Shown in pieces: positions 27,800 through 37,071 of a stretch of DNA of 64,000 nt. How positions within the stretch are numbered: position 1 is the first letter of the stretch; every line of letters begins with the position of its first letter. The stretch is from Burkholderia mayonis (GTDB lineage: Bacteria; Pseudomonadota; Gammaproteobacteria; Burkholderiales; Burkholderiaceae), in NCBI RefSeq assembly GCF_001523745.2, contig NZ_CP013387.1, forward strand, positions 1,550,001 to 1,614,000. The letters are read 5' to 3'. The position numbers and the translations under genes are program-made. Below the pieces are notes generated by a model that did no database searches, was not told where the DNA came from, and was given only the letters and a program-made list of their open reading frames with translations.

Positions 27800-29542
27800 T
27801 CAATGCGCGGCCGCCGAGCGCGCCCGCCCAGCATCCGCGCCCATGCGCGCAAGCACGTGCTCGGTCATCCCGCGCGCGAGCTCCGTCTCGCCGACGAACA
27901 CGTCGCCCATCCCTTCGTTCGCGAGCAGCGCCGCCTCGTCGTCGCTGTTCGTGCAGAGCGCAATCTCGATCGCCGGATTCAGCGTGCGCGCGATATCGAC
28001 GATCTGCCGCACGTCGAACACGTCGGGCAGCGTGACGACCAGCATCCCCGCGCGCGCGATATGCGCCTGCACGAGCACGATCGGCTCGATCGCGTCGCCG
28101 GACACCGCCGCGACGCCGTCCGCGCGCAGCTTCTCGACCGTCTCGCGATTCTGCTCGACGACGACGTACGCGATCCCGCGCGCGTCGAGCGCCTGCGCGA
28201 TTCGCGTGCCGACGCGCCCATAGCCGACGATCACGACCTGCCCCGTCAGATGCGTCTGCGGCGTCGACATCGGCAGCGCGGCGAGCGGATCGTCGCGCGA
28301 CTCGAGCCGGCGCGCGAACGCCGAGTGCTTGCGGATCCACGCGAGCGCCGGATCGATCGCCGCGAACAGCAGCGTGTTGAGCGCGATCGACAGCAGCGCG
28401 ACCGCGAGGATCAGGCTCTGCCCTTCGGCCGACAACAGCCCGAGCCCGCGCCCGAGGCTCGCGAGGATGAACGAGAATTCGCCGATCTGCGCGAGGCCCG
28501 CGCCGACCGTGAGCGCGGTGTTGAGCGGATAGCGGAACGCGAGCACGAGCGCGACGGCCGCGAGCGTCTTGCCAAAGACGACGATCGCCGCGACTTCGAG
28601 CACGTGCAGCGGCTCGTCGATCAGCACGCGCGGATCGAACAGCATGCCGACCGAGATGAAGAAGAGGACCGAGAACGCGTCTCGCAGCGGCAGCGTCTCG
28701 TCGGCCGCGCGGCGGCTGAACTCCGACTCGCGCATCATCATCCCGGCGAAGAACGCGCCGAGCGCGAACGACACGTCGAACAGCTTCGCCGCGCCGAACG
28801 CGACGCCGACCGCCGCCGCGATCATGCACAGCGTGAACAGCTCGCGCGAGCCGGTGCGCGCGACGAGCCACAGGATGCGGGGGAACACGCGCTTGCCGAC
28901 GATGAGCATCAGTGCGATGAACGCGGCGACCTTCAGCAGCGTCACGCCGAGCGCGCCCCAGAGGCTGCCGCCCGCCGGCGCGGCGGCCGCGTCGCCGTGC
29001 GCGGGCGCGCCGCCGCCGAGGAGCCCGGCGAGCGGCGGCAGCAGCACGAGCACGAGCACCATCACGAGATCCTCGACGACGAGCCAGCCGACCGCGATCC
29101 GTCCGTTGACCGATTCGATGAGCCCGCGCCCTTCGAGCGCGCGCAGCAGCACGACCGTGCTCGCGACCGACAGCGCGAGACCGAACACGAGCGCGCCGCC
29201 GACGTTCCAGCCCCATAGCAGCGCGAGTCCGCCGCCGAGCGCCGTCGCGACGGCGATCTGGACGATCGCGCCGGGCAGCGCGATCTTGCGCACCGCGAGC
29301 AGATCGCCGAGCGAGAAATGCAGACCGACGCCGAACATCAGCAGCATCACGCCGATCTCGGCGAGCTGCTGCGCGAGCGCGAGATCGCCGACGAAGCCGG
29401 GCGTACCGGGGCCGATCACGATGCCGGCGAGCAGATAGCCGACGAGCGGCGGCATTTTCAGCAGCGACGCGAAGTAACCGAGGATCATCGCGAGACCGAA
29501 ACCGGTCGCGAGCAGTGCAATCAGGCTGACGTCATGAGGCAT
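27800..29542 (-). CDS. YbaL/KefB-type cation:proton antiporter with TrkA-N domain
   Basis: This 580-residue CPA2 antiporter has an N-terminal membrane domain of about twelve helices (residues 5-400), with PPLVGYLLAGIVIGPGTPGF, GLALSVASTVVLLRALE and GAFFAGMMMRE. A cytosolic Rossmann TrkA-N domain follows, with VVIVGYGRVGTRIAQAL near residue 425. It probably exchanges K+ or Na+ for protons at the inner membrane under nucleotide or thiol control. The Shine-Dalgarno GGAGC lies before the ATG at 29542. No ancillary KefF/KefG gene is adjacent, favouring the YbaL type. Confidence 0.9.
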   Translation of the reverse strand: MPHDVSLIALLATGFGLAMILGYFASLLKMPPLVGYLLAGIVIGPGTPGFVGDLALAQQLAEIGVMLLMFGVGLHFSLGDLLAVRKIALPGAIVQIAVATALGGGLALLWGWNVGGALVFGLALSVASTVVLLRALEGRGLIESVNGRIAVGWLVVEDLVMVLVLVLLPPLAGLLGGGAPAHGDAAAAPAGGSLWGALGVTLLKVAAFIALMLIVGKRVFPRILWLVARTGSRELFTLCMIAAAVGVAFGAAKLFDVSFALGAFFAGMMMRESEFSRRAADETLPLRDAFSVLFFISVGMLFDPRVLIDEPLHVLEVAAIVVFGKTLAAVALVLAFRYPLNTALTVGAGLAQIGEFSFILASLGRGLGLLSAEGQSLILAVALLSIALNTLLFAAIDPALAWIRKHSAFARRLESRDDPLAALPMSTPQTHLTGQVVIVGYGRVGTRIAQALDARGIAYVVVEQNRETVEKLRADGVAAVSGDAIEPIVLVQAHIARAGMLVVTLPDVFDVRQIVDIARTLNPAIEIALCTNSDDEAALLANEGMGDVFVGETELARGMTEHVLARMGADAGRARSAAAH

Positions 29543-30156
29543 CCGTGCTCCATTTGATGGCTGGGTGTAACGATTTCGTAAACATTGAAGGATAAGGGAT
29601 CACGGCGACAAATGTGCGAACTGACCAAAATTTGCCGGAGGGCGATCGCGTGAAAACGGCGGGGCGGCCGCGATCGGGGAAACGAAACGGGCGTTCGGCC
29701 GGACGGCGATGCGTTCGCCGATCGCTCGGCGAAACGCGCGTGCGGGCGTCCGGGCACAAGTGCACATGCCTCACGCGCGCCGGTCGGATGTACCGATCGC
29801 GCGTCGCCTTGGCGCGGGCGACGCGCGAATGCCGGTTCGCGGCAGAAATCGACTTCGCAGCCCGCGACCGGAAAAGCGAGCGCGGCGAGCGCCGCCGCGC
29901 GCGACAAGCGGACAACGATGCATCACTTCGTGGAAATTCCGCAACGGATGACCGAGCGGCGGAGACGGCGCCGCGCGAAAGGAGGCCCCGGTAGCAAGCG
30001 GCACGGACCGCCGCGGACGTTCGATCCGCCGCTCCGTTGAAACGCCGACTTTCGCCCGATTCCGGCCGGGTTCGCTCGATCGAGCCCATCGATCGAGTCG
30101 CGCGCGGCGTCGAGCGACCGGTCGAGCAGGCAACGAAGCAGCGCGAGCTGCGGATG
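29543..30156. other. Intergenic region upstream of the antiporter gene
   Basis: Open frames here are Arg-rich shadows without family features. The region separates the antiporter gene from a decayed NTF2-like gene on the same strand; the antiporter promoter should lie in its first 100 bp (AT-richer around 29570-29640). Confidence 0.4.
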
Positions 30157-30755
30157 TTAGATGCGACGCGCCCGCTCGTCACGAAGGTTCATGATCAGGG
30201 CCGCCGTTACGTCGCCCAAGGTAACACGCTGATCCTGAATGGCGGGAAGACCGGGAGCGCTCAGCACCGGCAAATCGGGCGGACACCAAAGGTACGGCAG
30301 CTTGCTGCCCCATCGCAGAATCGACGAGCGCCATTCGCCCGGCAACGTATTCATCTCCTCGATCGTGATCTCGAGCGTCGACACGCTGCCGGATCCGTCC
30401 TCACTGCGCCATCATTCGCCGCGACCGAACCCGACCCGGGCGGCGCCCGTGTTCTTCCCGATCATGCGCACGAGCCAATCGCATTGAAACGACGACTCGT
30501 CGCTCGGCGGACTTCCGGTGCACAGCGTATGGACGTTTTCGTACTGCTGCGCGAATTGGCTGACGAGCACGCTTGCAATGCGGTCGGCCCCTTGACGTTG
30601 CTCGGAAACGATATCTCGTCGGTCTTCAATTCCATCACGAGTTCAGCATCGGGCATGAACGCGTCTTCGATCAGATGAGGACGATTTCCATCTTTCGCCT
30701 GGATGTAGGTTTCAATCGATTTCCCGAGAAACGCCTTATCGATGTTCCGATTCAC
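30157..30755 (-). pseudogene. NTF2/SnoaL-like protein, frameshifted
   Basis: The N-terminus (MNRNIDKAFLGKSIETYIQA, then [20 protein letters not shown]) reads in one frame to about 30590. The family-like sequence then continues in another frame ([30 protein letters not shown]). The switch maps to a G-run at 30588-30591 (minus strand) that is one base short. Further on, the second frame has a TGA before the last part ([18 protein letters not shown]). The pieces fit one SnoaL-like fold protein, so the gene is broken at least twice. Its function was probably unknown even when intact. Confidence 0.7.
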
Positions 30756-31108
30756 GATGGACGATTAGCGGCAAGTTTAAATCCTTGTGTCGAATCGGCG
30801 GCGATACCCCTATGCGCCGATGATTGTCTCTTGCCGATCGCGGAAGATCGGTCGCGCTAAATCTCGCCTCGTCGAAATGCGATGCATCGGTCGCCTTGGC
30901 ATGTGAACGCGCATCCGCATTATCCGGCAGTGGCCGCCGCGTCACCCGGTCGTTCGACGCGCTTCGGCGCGATCGGCCGCGCAACAAAAAAGGTGCTGGA
31001 AATCGTTCAATTCCGAACCCGATTGGCATAACGTGTCAATCGGCCTATATACACACACGCATAAATCGGTAAAATCGGTCTAAATCACCTCTTTTACCAT
31101 TTATCATC
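30756..31108. other. Intergenic region with divergent promoters
   Basis: This 353 bp gap separates the NTF2-like pseudogene and the acetyltransferase gene, which diverge. The last 60 bp before 31109 are AT-rich and suit a promoter. No operator or RNA structure was recognised. Confidence 0.4.
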
Positions 31109-31540
31109 ATGAGCGTTCGCAGTCGAATACCCGCCGACAATCCGATATTGTTGGAAATTTGGCATCGGTCCGTGCGCGAAACACACACCTTTCTTCGTGA
31201 ACGGGACATCGAGGCACTCTACCCGCAAGTCAGGGACGCATATCTGCCGAATGTCGCCGTATGGATCGACGAAGCCATCGACGGCCGCATTGCCGGTTTC
31301 ATCGGCATGGACGGCGCGCAAGTCGAGATGTTGTTCGTCGACCCGGACCTGTTCAGCCAAGGTGTCGGGACGCGCCTCCTCGATCACGTCAGTGCGCAAT
31401 ATGCCAGCCTGACCGTCGACGTCAATGAGCAGAATCCGCAGGCGCACGGGTTCTATCGACGGTACGGATTCAAGGACGTCGGGCGCTCGGCGACCGATTC
31501 GGCCGGCGGGCCGTTTCCGCTCATTCACATGGCGTATTGA
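31109..31540 (+). CDS. GNAT-family N-acetyltransferase (YjaB-like)
   Basis: The 143-residue protein shows the acetyl-CoA-binding motif LFSQGVGTRLLDHV, preceded by the beta-strand VEMLFVDPD, and a C-terminal ENP-like NEQNPQAHGFYRRYGF, typical of YjaB-type GNAT enzymes. The substrate is unknown. It stands alone; the next 700 bp downstream hold only remnants. Length matches the family and the ATG at 31109 is the only sensible start. Confidence 0.88.
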   Translation: MSVRSRIPADNPILLEIWHRSVRETHTFLRERDIEALYPQVRDAYLPNVAVWIDEAIDGRIAGFIGMDGAQVEMLFVDPDLFSQGVGTRLLDHVSAQYASLTVDVNEQNPQAHGFYRRYGFKDVGRSATDSAGGPFPLIHMAY

Positions 31541-31920
31541 GCCGCTCGTTATCGGCAATTTCCGGTGGCTATGCGCTGACCGCTTCGAAATGGCCGAACG
31601 TCGGCGAGTGAGTCGAACAGAAGATCGACGCGCCATTTCGGCTGTCGTTGCCGTTCCATATGACGATCCGGGGTCAGCGGCAGAATCGCCGTCGATCTCG
31701 CGAGGGCGCGTCGCGGCTGCCGTGCATACTGCAACGGCTGTCTGCCGCTGGGAACGGTGGCGTGATGGATGTCGCCGAATGGCGAACACTCCGCCCGATG
31801 CAATTCGAAAGAGCCGCTGTCTCGATGAAGCGGCGCCTGCCACCCGGGCTCGCGGTTGTGCCCATGCGGCAGTGTTGCATGTGGCGTCCCGTATCGTTGC
31901 GTTTTCGTTTCCCGCTTGTG

Positions 31921-32070
31921 CGCCTTGCCGTGACGCAGAAAGACAGCTTTACGCGTGCCGCGGCTCGGCTCGGTGTTCACAGTCCGCGCTTAGCCAGACG
32001 ATTCGCGCTCGACGAGCGGCTCGGCATCCGCGCGAAACTCAAGTCACCAGCTACGCCGCTCGAATTTTGA
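31921..32070 (+). pseudogene. Remnant of a LysR-family regulator (HTH segment)
   Basis: One frame reads LAVTQKDSFTRAAARLGV, the second reads SQSALSQTIRA, and the first resumes with LDERLGIR. Joined, these match the helix-turn-helix of LysR regulators. Two frame changes within about 60 bp and a stop at 32070 show it is dead. The rest of the 31541-32277 interval shows nothing else recognisable. Confidence 0.55.
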
Positions 32071-32277
32071 GCCATCTGGAATCACCCGGTTTCCGCCGTT
32101 CACGCCGGCACCGCCTCGGCGGCAGCGTCCAACGCGCAGCGGGCCCGCCATTTCTTCTTCGAGTCGGCCGGCAAAGCGCCGGCCATAACGGTCATTCGTG
32201 ATCCGTGTGCGTCGCCACGACGATCGCCCGCGATCGAATCCGATCGTCGTTCGGCCGGATCCGCCGGAGCGCAGCGA

Positions 32278-32550
32278 TCAGCGACGATTGAATCCGTTTC
32301 GAGGCGATCGCGCCGGTGCGCGTTCGTCCTTGTGCCGGAAGTTGATGCGTCCCTTCGTCAGATCGTAGACCGACAGCTCCAGCGTCACGCGGTCGCCCGC
32401 GAGAATGCGAATATGGTTCTTGCGCATGCGGCCCGATGCGTATGCACCGACGACTGCGCCGTTTTCCAACGTGACGCGATACTTGCTGTCCGGCAGCACC
32501 TCGTCGACGACCCCGTCCAGTTCCAGCAGTTCTTCCTTTGCCAAACCCAT
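32278..32550 (-). CDS. infA: Translation initiation factor IF-1 (additional copy)
   Basis: A 90-residue OB-fold protein: [56 protein letters not shown] and [15 protein letters not shown]. This is the complete IF-1 core, with a C-terminal extension of about 15 basic residues not found in standard IF-1 (about 72 residues). IF-1 binds the 30S A site during initiation. The start MGLAKEE is preceded by GGAGG only one nucleotide away, an unusually short spacing. It is not in a ribosomal-protein operon, so it is a paralogue. Confidence 0.93.
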   Translation of the reverse strand: MGLAKEELLELDGVVDEVLPDSKYRVTLENGAVVGAYASGRMRKNHIRILAGDRVTLELSVYDLTKGRINFRHKDERAPARSPRNGFNRR

Positions 32551-32728
32551 TCCTCCAAACAAAATGATTGACCGCAGCCGCAACGGTATGTCGATGTCCG
32601 CTCCCTTGCGGGACTTCGGCTTCAGCCCCGATGTCGAATGCGACGTTCATGCGGACGCGTTGCATCGTGACGTGCGCGCCGTCTGCCAGCCGCGCGGCTG
32701 ACTCGGCTCGCTATTGCGTCTCGGTGAA

Positions 32729-32863
32729 TTACTTCTTTTCGCGAGATTGGGCGAGCGGAGTCTTGGGCGCCGCCCAGTTCAAGACTGCGCCGGGAATCGG
32801 CTTGGCCTTGGTCTGCTTGGGTTTCTTCGGTTCCTTGTTGCTTCGCAACTGGCTCTCGGCCAT
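32729..32863 (-). CDS. Small basic hypothetical protein
   Basis: A 44-residue Lys-rich product (MAESQLRSNKEPKKPKQTK, then a Pro/Ala stretch) with GGAGG just upstream of the ATG at 32863. It is likely unstructured. It lies between infA and cspA genes on the same strand. Function unknown; the good ribosome binding site and biased composition favour a real gene. Confidence 0.55.
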   Translation of the reverse strand: MAESQLRSNKEPKKPKQTKAKPIPGAVLNWAAPKTPLAQSREKK

Positions 32864-32999
32864 GGTCCTCCTTGTGCATCGCTCGCGAGATCGCGATAAA
32901 TGAATCGTCTGGCAGTGCGTTGCTGCGGTCGCGCCGTCTCCGCCTCTTTCGTGGCGGACGGACTTCGCGTATGAGGGTGCTGGACGTCTGGAAGCGAAA

Positions 33000-33028
33000 C
33001 GGTCGCCGTCGTGAACGGACGGCGACCG
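33000..33028 (-). terminator. GC-rich hairpin downstream of cspA (second)
   Basis: An 11-bp perfect stem (CGGTCGCCGTC pairing with its complement at 33018-33028) with a 7-nt loop. It follows the cspA hairpin in transcription order and precedes the small basic protein gene by about 140 bp. Termination or mRNA stabilisation is inferred. Confidence 0.45.
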
Positions 33029-33069
33029 CAACGGAGGCAGGTGCTGCGCGCGGGATCGCCGCAGCATGT

Positions 33070-33089
33070 CGGTCCCGCGAACGGGACCG
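33070..33089 (-). terminator. Hairpin directly after cspA
   Basis: A perfect 8-bp stem (CGGTCCCG / CGGGACCG) with a stable CGAA tetraloop starts 17 nt after the cspA stop. It is a likely 3' end for the cspA mRNA, although no U-run is obvious. Confidence 0.55.
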
Positions 33090-33105
33090 GTGATGCTAAC
33101 GCGAA

Positions 33106-33309
33106 TTAAAGCGGCGTGATGTTCGACGCTTGCAGGCCCTTCGGGCCACGCTTCGTTTCATAGCTGACTTTTTGATTTTCGGCGAGCGTCTTGAAACCAT
33201 CGCCGCGAATCTCGGAGAAGTGCGCGAACAGGTCGTCGCCACCCTTGTCAGGCGTAATGAAACCAAAACCCTTGCTGTCGTTGAACCACTTGACGGTACC
33301 GGTATCCAT
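33106..33309 (-). CDS. cspA: Cold-shock protein CspA family
   Basis: A 67-residue single CSD protein with [16 protein letters not shown] (RNP1-type KGFGFI) and DDLFAHFS (RNP2-type; the usual form is VFVHFS). It binds single-stranded RNA or DNA as a chaperone. AAGGGA lies before the ATG at 33309. The stretch upstream (33310-33480) could be a long 5' leader, which in cspA genes often confers temperature control. It borders an insertion-sequence remnant. Confidence 0.95.
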   Translation of the reverse strand: MDTGTVKWFNDSKGFGFITPDKGGDDLFAHFSEIRGDGFKTLAENQKVSYETKRGPKGLQASNITPL

Positions 33310-33604
33310 GAAGATCCCTTAAAAGAAACGGTTGAATTTGAACGGTTGCTCCCCGTTAGGGGCGCGGAAAAAAAAGATTCAAGGCGGGAGAGGACAACGA
33401 ATACCGCGGGTAGCGGTGACTGATGGGCAATCGAGCTTCTTGAAAACTTCAATGCGTGACGCTACGCGACGTTTGCCGTTTCGTCAAGCTTTTTGTCGCG
33501 AGCAAATGAATTGTCCGGGTCTGTAGCACGTAATCTGTCCGGTTTTTGGGTGCGGCATGAAGCCAGCCGTAAGCCGGGCACGCTGGTTACAGGAAACCCG
33601 GAAG

Positions 33605-33785
33605 ATGAGATTCGAAGAGGTCTACACGGACTGGCAGGAGAAGCGCCTGACGCAAGCGGAGGCCGCGAGGCTGCTGGGGGTATGCGAGCGCACGTTTCGC
33701 CGCCAGATGGGACGCTACGAAGCCGATGGGCTCGATGGGCTGATCGACAAGCGGATCGAGCAGATTTCGCATCGGCGTGCGCCCT
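33605..33785 (+). pseudogene. 5' fragment of an IS transposase gene (ISNCY-like)
   Basis: From ATG 33605 the frame encodes FEEVYTDWQEKRLTQAEAAR and a helix-turn-helix (LLGVCERTFRRQ), then ERYE-like MGRYEADGLDGLIDKRIEQ. This is the N-terminus of transposases related to ISNCY elements. Similarity ends near HRRAP (about 33780), where the sequence runs into the end of the DM13 gene. About 55 residues of a protein normally over 400 remain. It marks a past insertion or deletion at the left edge of the secretion island. Confidence 0.65.
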
Positions 33786-33829
33786 TCGCCGGCCGCACGC
33801 GCGCAACGCCTCCGCGCGATCGACGCGCG

Positions 33830-34300
33830 TCATCGATACCTCGCCGCCCCGATGAACTGCGAAAACCGCTCGCACCAGATGACGACGGTCGTGTAATCGC
33901 CGACATCGACGCCGTCCGCGAGCGGCACGACGAAGTCGCCGAACGTCTTCAGCTCGCCGACCCGCAGCGCGCGCGACTTCGCCGCGACAAACGCCTGCTT
34001 CGACGCGACGAACTCCCGCGTCAGGTAGATCTTGTAGTCGGGTCCCGGCGCGACGCGCCCTTCGAATGCAAGCGCCGTGCGCGTGACGGATAGCTTGCCG
34101 TCCGTCCAGTGCAGCGGATCGCCGCCCGTCAGGCCGCGCTCGAAGCGCCCCGTGTAGAGCGCGCGGCCGGTGATCGGGCGCAGCTCGGTTTCGCTCGCCC
34201 CCGCGTCGGCCGTCAGGATCGGCAGCGCATACACGCCGAGCGCGAAACCCAGCACGAACGCGATCACGTGCGAGCCGATCCAGATCCCTTCTTTCTTCAT
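33830..34300 (-). CDS. DM13-domain protein, membrane anchored
   Basis: The 156-residue protein has an N-terminal signal anchor (WIGSHVIAFVLGFALGVYAL). The DM13 domain contains GRALYTGRFERGLTGGD, PGPDYKIYLTREFV and the conserved Cys in VVIWCERFSQFIG near the C-terminus. DM13 domains are proposed to take part in redox or hydroxylation chemistry in the periplasm; no experiment-based role is known for this type. It lies between the transposase fragment and the first type III gene, all on the minus strand from here to 38546. Confidence 0.75.
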   Translation of the reverse strand: MKKEGIWIGSHVIAFVLGFALGVYALPILTADAGASETELRPITGRALYTGRFERGLTGGDPLHWTDGKLSVTRTALAFEGRVAPGPDYKIYLTREFVASKQAFVAAKSRALRVGELKTFGDFVVPLADGVDVGDYTTVVIWCERFSQFIGAARYR

Positions 34301-34497
34301 TGCTTCCGTCCTCCGTAGTCGAATCGATGCGCCGGACGCCCGCGGACGGGGCCGGCACGACTACAGTCGGCGCAGCAGCCGAAATATGACAGACAGACGG
34401 ACGGATGCGATCGCCGTGCGGCGTCCCGTCACGGGCGATCGAGCGTCGCGCCGGCTCGCGGGCGGCGTAGCGGCGAGCGGCGACGCCCGCCGTCCCG

Positions 34498-34932
34498 CTA
34501 TTGCCGCGCGACGTCCGCCGCCTGCGCGCCGACCGGATAGATCAACCACGGATCGCCGTCGATATCACGCCAGTACGCGCCCTGCGCTTCGAGCACCGTC
34601 GCGAGCCGCTGCCGCAGCCGGTTGAGCTGCGCGTTCGACACCGTCTCGAAGAACGTTCCGCGCACCTCGCGCAGCGGAATGCCGGCGCGCTCCATCCGGT
34701 GCACGAGATGAATGAAGGTCGCGACCGCGTCGCTCGCGCCGCCCCCGCCGCCGCTCGCGGCGAGGTCGCAGACGACGAGGCTGTCGTCGACGAGCCGGTA
34801 GACAAGGTCGAGATCGTTGACCCGCACGCGCCAGCCGATCTGGAAGCGACTCCCGCCGAAATACGCGGGCTCCGGATGCATGCCTTGCGTTTGCAGATAG
34901 CGGGTCGCCGCGTCGAGGGCTTCGGCCTGCAT
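34498..34932 (-). CDS. sseE: SseE-like type III secretion protein
   Basis: The 144-residue product shares with SPI-2 SseE the order PEPAYFGG, a strand with LDLVYRL..DSLVVCDL, a middle HLVHRM helix, and the terminal LRQRLATVLEAQGAYWRDID with DGDPWLIYP. The fold resembles type III chaperones. I chose ATG 34932; a TTG at 34950 would overlap the sseD-like stop. It closes the translocon operon. In Salmonella its exact role (chaperone or secreted factor) is also unsettled. Confidence 0.75.
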   Translation of the reverse strand: MQAEALDAATRYLQTQGMHPEPAYFGGSRFQIGWRVRVNDLDLVYRLVDDSLVVCDLAASGGGGGASDAVATFIHLVHRMERAGIPLREVRGTFFETVSNAQLNRLRQRLATVLEAQGAYWRDIDGDPWLIYPVGAQAADVARQ

Positions 34933-34946
34933 TGGACGCCCCCCCG

Positions 34947-35525
34947 TCAATACCGCACCGCGGCGGCGATCTGCCCTTGCAGCGTCACGAGATCGCGCAG
35001 CGCGTCGCGCATCTGCCGCGACGCGTCGAGCGCGCGCTCGACCGTCGATGCGAGCGCCTGTTGCAGGCGCTCGGCGGACTGGCTCTCGAAATCGCCCTGC
35101 AACTGCGTCTGCTGCGCGTCGCGCGTGAGCGACGCGTTCGCGACGCCCGCGATTCCCTGCCCGGCCTTCGACAGCCCGTCGGTCGCCGACGCGCCGAGCT
35201 GGCTGCCCGACGCCGCGCCGATCGCGCTCACCGCGCCGCCGACGATCTGCCCCACCGCGGACGCCATCGCCGCATTGAAGTTCTGCATGATCGCCTGCTG
35301 CTTGGTCTCGAGCACGCCGACCTGCCGGTCGTACGCGATCCGTTGCATTGCCTCGTTGAACGTGCGCTCCAGGTCGCGCATCTCGCTGAAGATCTTCTGC
35401 AGCTTCGCCTTCAGCTGGTCGATCGTCGCCATCGGTCCGTCGCCCGCGCCGAACACGCCGGCCGTATCGATGCCCAGCGTATCGGCGCGGACCGGCGCGC
35501 CGCCGGCTTGCGTCACAGTACTCAT
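34947..35525 (-). CDS. sseD: Type III translocator, SseD/EspB-like (SctB)
   Basis: The 192-residue protein has one hydrophobic segment (IVGGAVSAIGAASGSQLG, about residues 103-125) flanked by amphipathic coiled-coil helices (KLQKIFSEMRDLERTFNEAM and the Gln-rich C-terminal half). This matches the size and layout of SseD (about 195 residues), the hydrophilic translocator that forms the host-membrane pore with SseC. The start MSTVTQ at 35525 follows a GAGGAAC Shine-Dalgarno. It lies 45 bp after the sseC-like gene. Confidence 0.85.
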   Translation of the reverse strand: MSTVTQAGGAPVRADTLGIDTAGVFGAGDGPMATIDQLKAKLQKIFSEMRDLERTFNEAMQRIAYDRQVGVLETKQQAIMQNFNAAMASAVGQIVGGAVSAIGAASGSQLGASATDGLSKAGQGIAGVANASLTRDAQQTQLQGDFESQSAERLQQALASTVERALDASRQMRDALRDLVTLQGQIAAAVRY

Positions 35526-35570
35526 CACTCGTTCCTCTCGGATTTCAAACGGCGCATATCCGCCGTGCAC

Positions 35571-37070
35571 TCAAACCATCGATGCGGCGATCTGCGCCTG
35601 CACCGCGGCGCTCTGCCTGAGCGCCTGACTGCCGTCCTCGACCGCCTGCCCCGCCTTCTCGACGAGTTCCTTTGCGTCCTTCGTCTGCGCTTCCTTCTGC
35701 TGCTTGTAGAACGCGAAGCACATCTGCAGCCACTGCTGGTCGAGAATCAACTGGTCGATCTCCTTCTGCAGCTTCGCGCGCTCGATGCCGAGCACGCCCG
35801 ACGTCGTCTGGCTCGCGGCGCCGATCGTCGCGCGCGCCGTGTTCAGGAGCGGCGACAGCGATGCCTTCAGCGCAGCCGCCATCACGTCGCGCTTGACCTG
35901 CTTCGCAATCGCCTTCGTCAGCGCCTGCGCGGTCAGCTCGACGCCGCGGTCGATCGCCTCGTTCGCGACCTTCTGCACCGCCTTCGTCACCATCTTCTCG
36001 ATCGCCTCGCGCGAGAAGCTCTCGAGCATCCGGTTCACGCCGAGCTGCTGGACCGTCTTCTGCAACGCTTCCTTGCCCGCCTGCTTGGACGCCTCGAGCG
36101 CGGTCTTGCCGAGCCCTTGCAGAATCTGTTCGGACACCTGCGAAGCGACTTCCTTGCCGATCGCCTGCGCGGTCTTCTCGACCGCCTGCTTGCTGCCCGA
36201 CTTGATCGCCTGCTCGAGCGCCTCGCCCGCGCCTTTTTCGAGCACCGCGGTCGTCGCCTTCGGAATCGCCTTCGTGAGCAGCATGTTGCGCGCGGCGCTC
36301 GTCACGTCGACGACCGCGCCTGCGATCTCGAACGTCAACTGCACCTTCGCGGCGACGTCGGCGGCCTGCCGGTACTTGTCCGCGTTCTTTTCGTCGATCA
36401 GCGCGAGCGTGTTCATCGTCGCCTTCACGACGCCGGCGAAGCCCGCCATCAGATCCATCGCGCCGCCCGCGACCATCATCGCGTTGCCGGACAGCGCGCC
36501 GCCGATCATCTTCGCGACGCCGGACACGACCTCGACGGCCGCGACGATCCAGTCGAAGATCACGCCGAAGATCCCGGCCTTCTTCGCCTTCTGCTGCTGC
36601 TCGACCGCCTTGTCGATCTGCTCGCGGTAATCCTTGATCTCCTGCTGCCGGACCTCGTCCTGCTTCGCGGACATGATTTCGAGCGCCTTGCTCTTCAGCT
36701 CCGCGGTGTTGCCGAGCACCTTCGTCGACAGCAGCGTCGTCGCGAGCAGCATCGTCTCCATCGACACGCTCTCGAACGCGCGCAGGCCGATCGACGATGC
36801 CGCGCCCTTGTCGCCGGACGCGCGGTCGAACTTGTCGAGCACGCGGCCGAGCGCGCCCGCCGCGTCCTTCATCGATACGAGCGCCTGCGCGGCGAACGGC
36901 GCGCGCGCATCGGCGGCGAGCCGTGCGCGCGCTTCGTCGACGACGACCGACGCGCCGCGCAGCAAGCCTGCCGCGACGCGCGCGCGGGCGACGCCGTCGT
37001 TCTGCCCTTCGGGCTCGATCGGCGCGAGCGCGCTCCCCTGCGTTCCATGTGCGTTGATCGCAACTGCCAT
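35571..37070 (-). CDS. sseC: Type III translocator, SseC/YopB-like (SctE)
   Basis: The 499-residue protein contains two hydrophobic regions in the centre (around VIFDWIVAAVEVVSGVAKMI and NAMMVAGGAMDLMAGFAGVV), flanked by long Ala/Lys/Gln-rich coiled coils. This is the pattern of major translocators that insert into the host membrane; SseC is 484 residues. The start at 37070 is one base after the chaperone stop, so translation is coupled. The C-terminal half is unusually repetitive in Ala, Glu and Lys heptads. Partners are SseD-like and the SscA-like chaperone. Confidence 0.9.
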   Translation of the reverse strand: MAVAINAHGTQGSALAPIEPEGQNDGVARARVAAGLLRGASVVVDEARARLAADARAPFAAQALVSMKDAAGALGRVLDKFDRASGDKGAASSIGLRAFESVSMETMLLATTLLSTKVLGNTAELKSKALEIMSAKQDEVRQQEIKDYREQIDKAVEQQQKAKKAGIFGVIFDWIVAAVEVVSGVAKMIGGALSGNAMMVAGGAMDLMAGFAGVVKATMNTLALIDEKNADKYRQAADVAAKVQLTFEIAGAVVDVTSAARNMLLTKAIPKATTAVLEKGAGEALEQAIKSGSKQAVEKTAQAIGKEVASQVSEQILQGLGKTALEASKQAGKEALQKTVQQLGVNRMLESFSREAIEKMVTKAVQKVANEAIDRGVELTAQALTKAIAKQVKRDVMAAALKASLSPLLNTARATIGAASQTTSGVLGIERAKLQKEIDQLILDQQWLQMCFAFYKQQKEAQTKDAKELVEKAGQAVEDGSQALRQSAAVQAQIAASMV

Positions 37071-37071
37071 T

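Noticed and set aside
27702..29216. 500-codon frames on both strands over the antiporter gene
   Set aside because: Arg/Ala-rich composition without motifs, entirely inside the antiporter gene.
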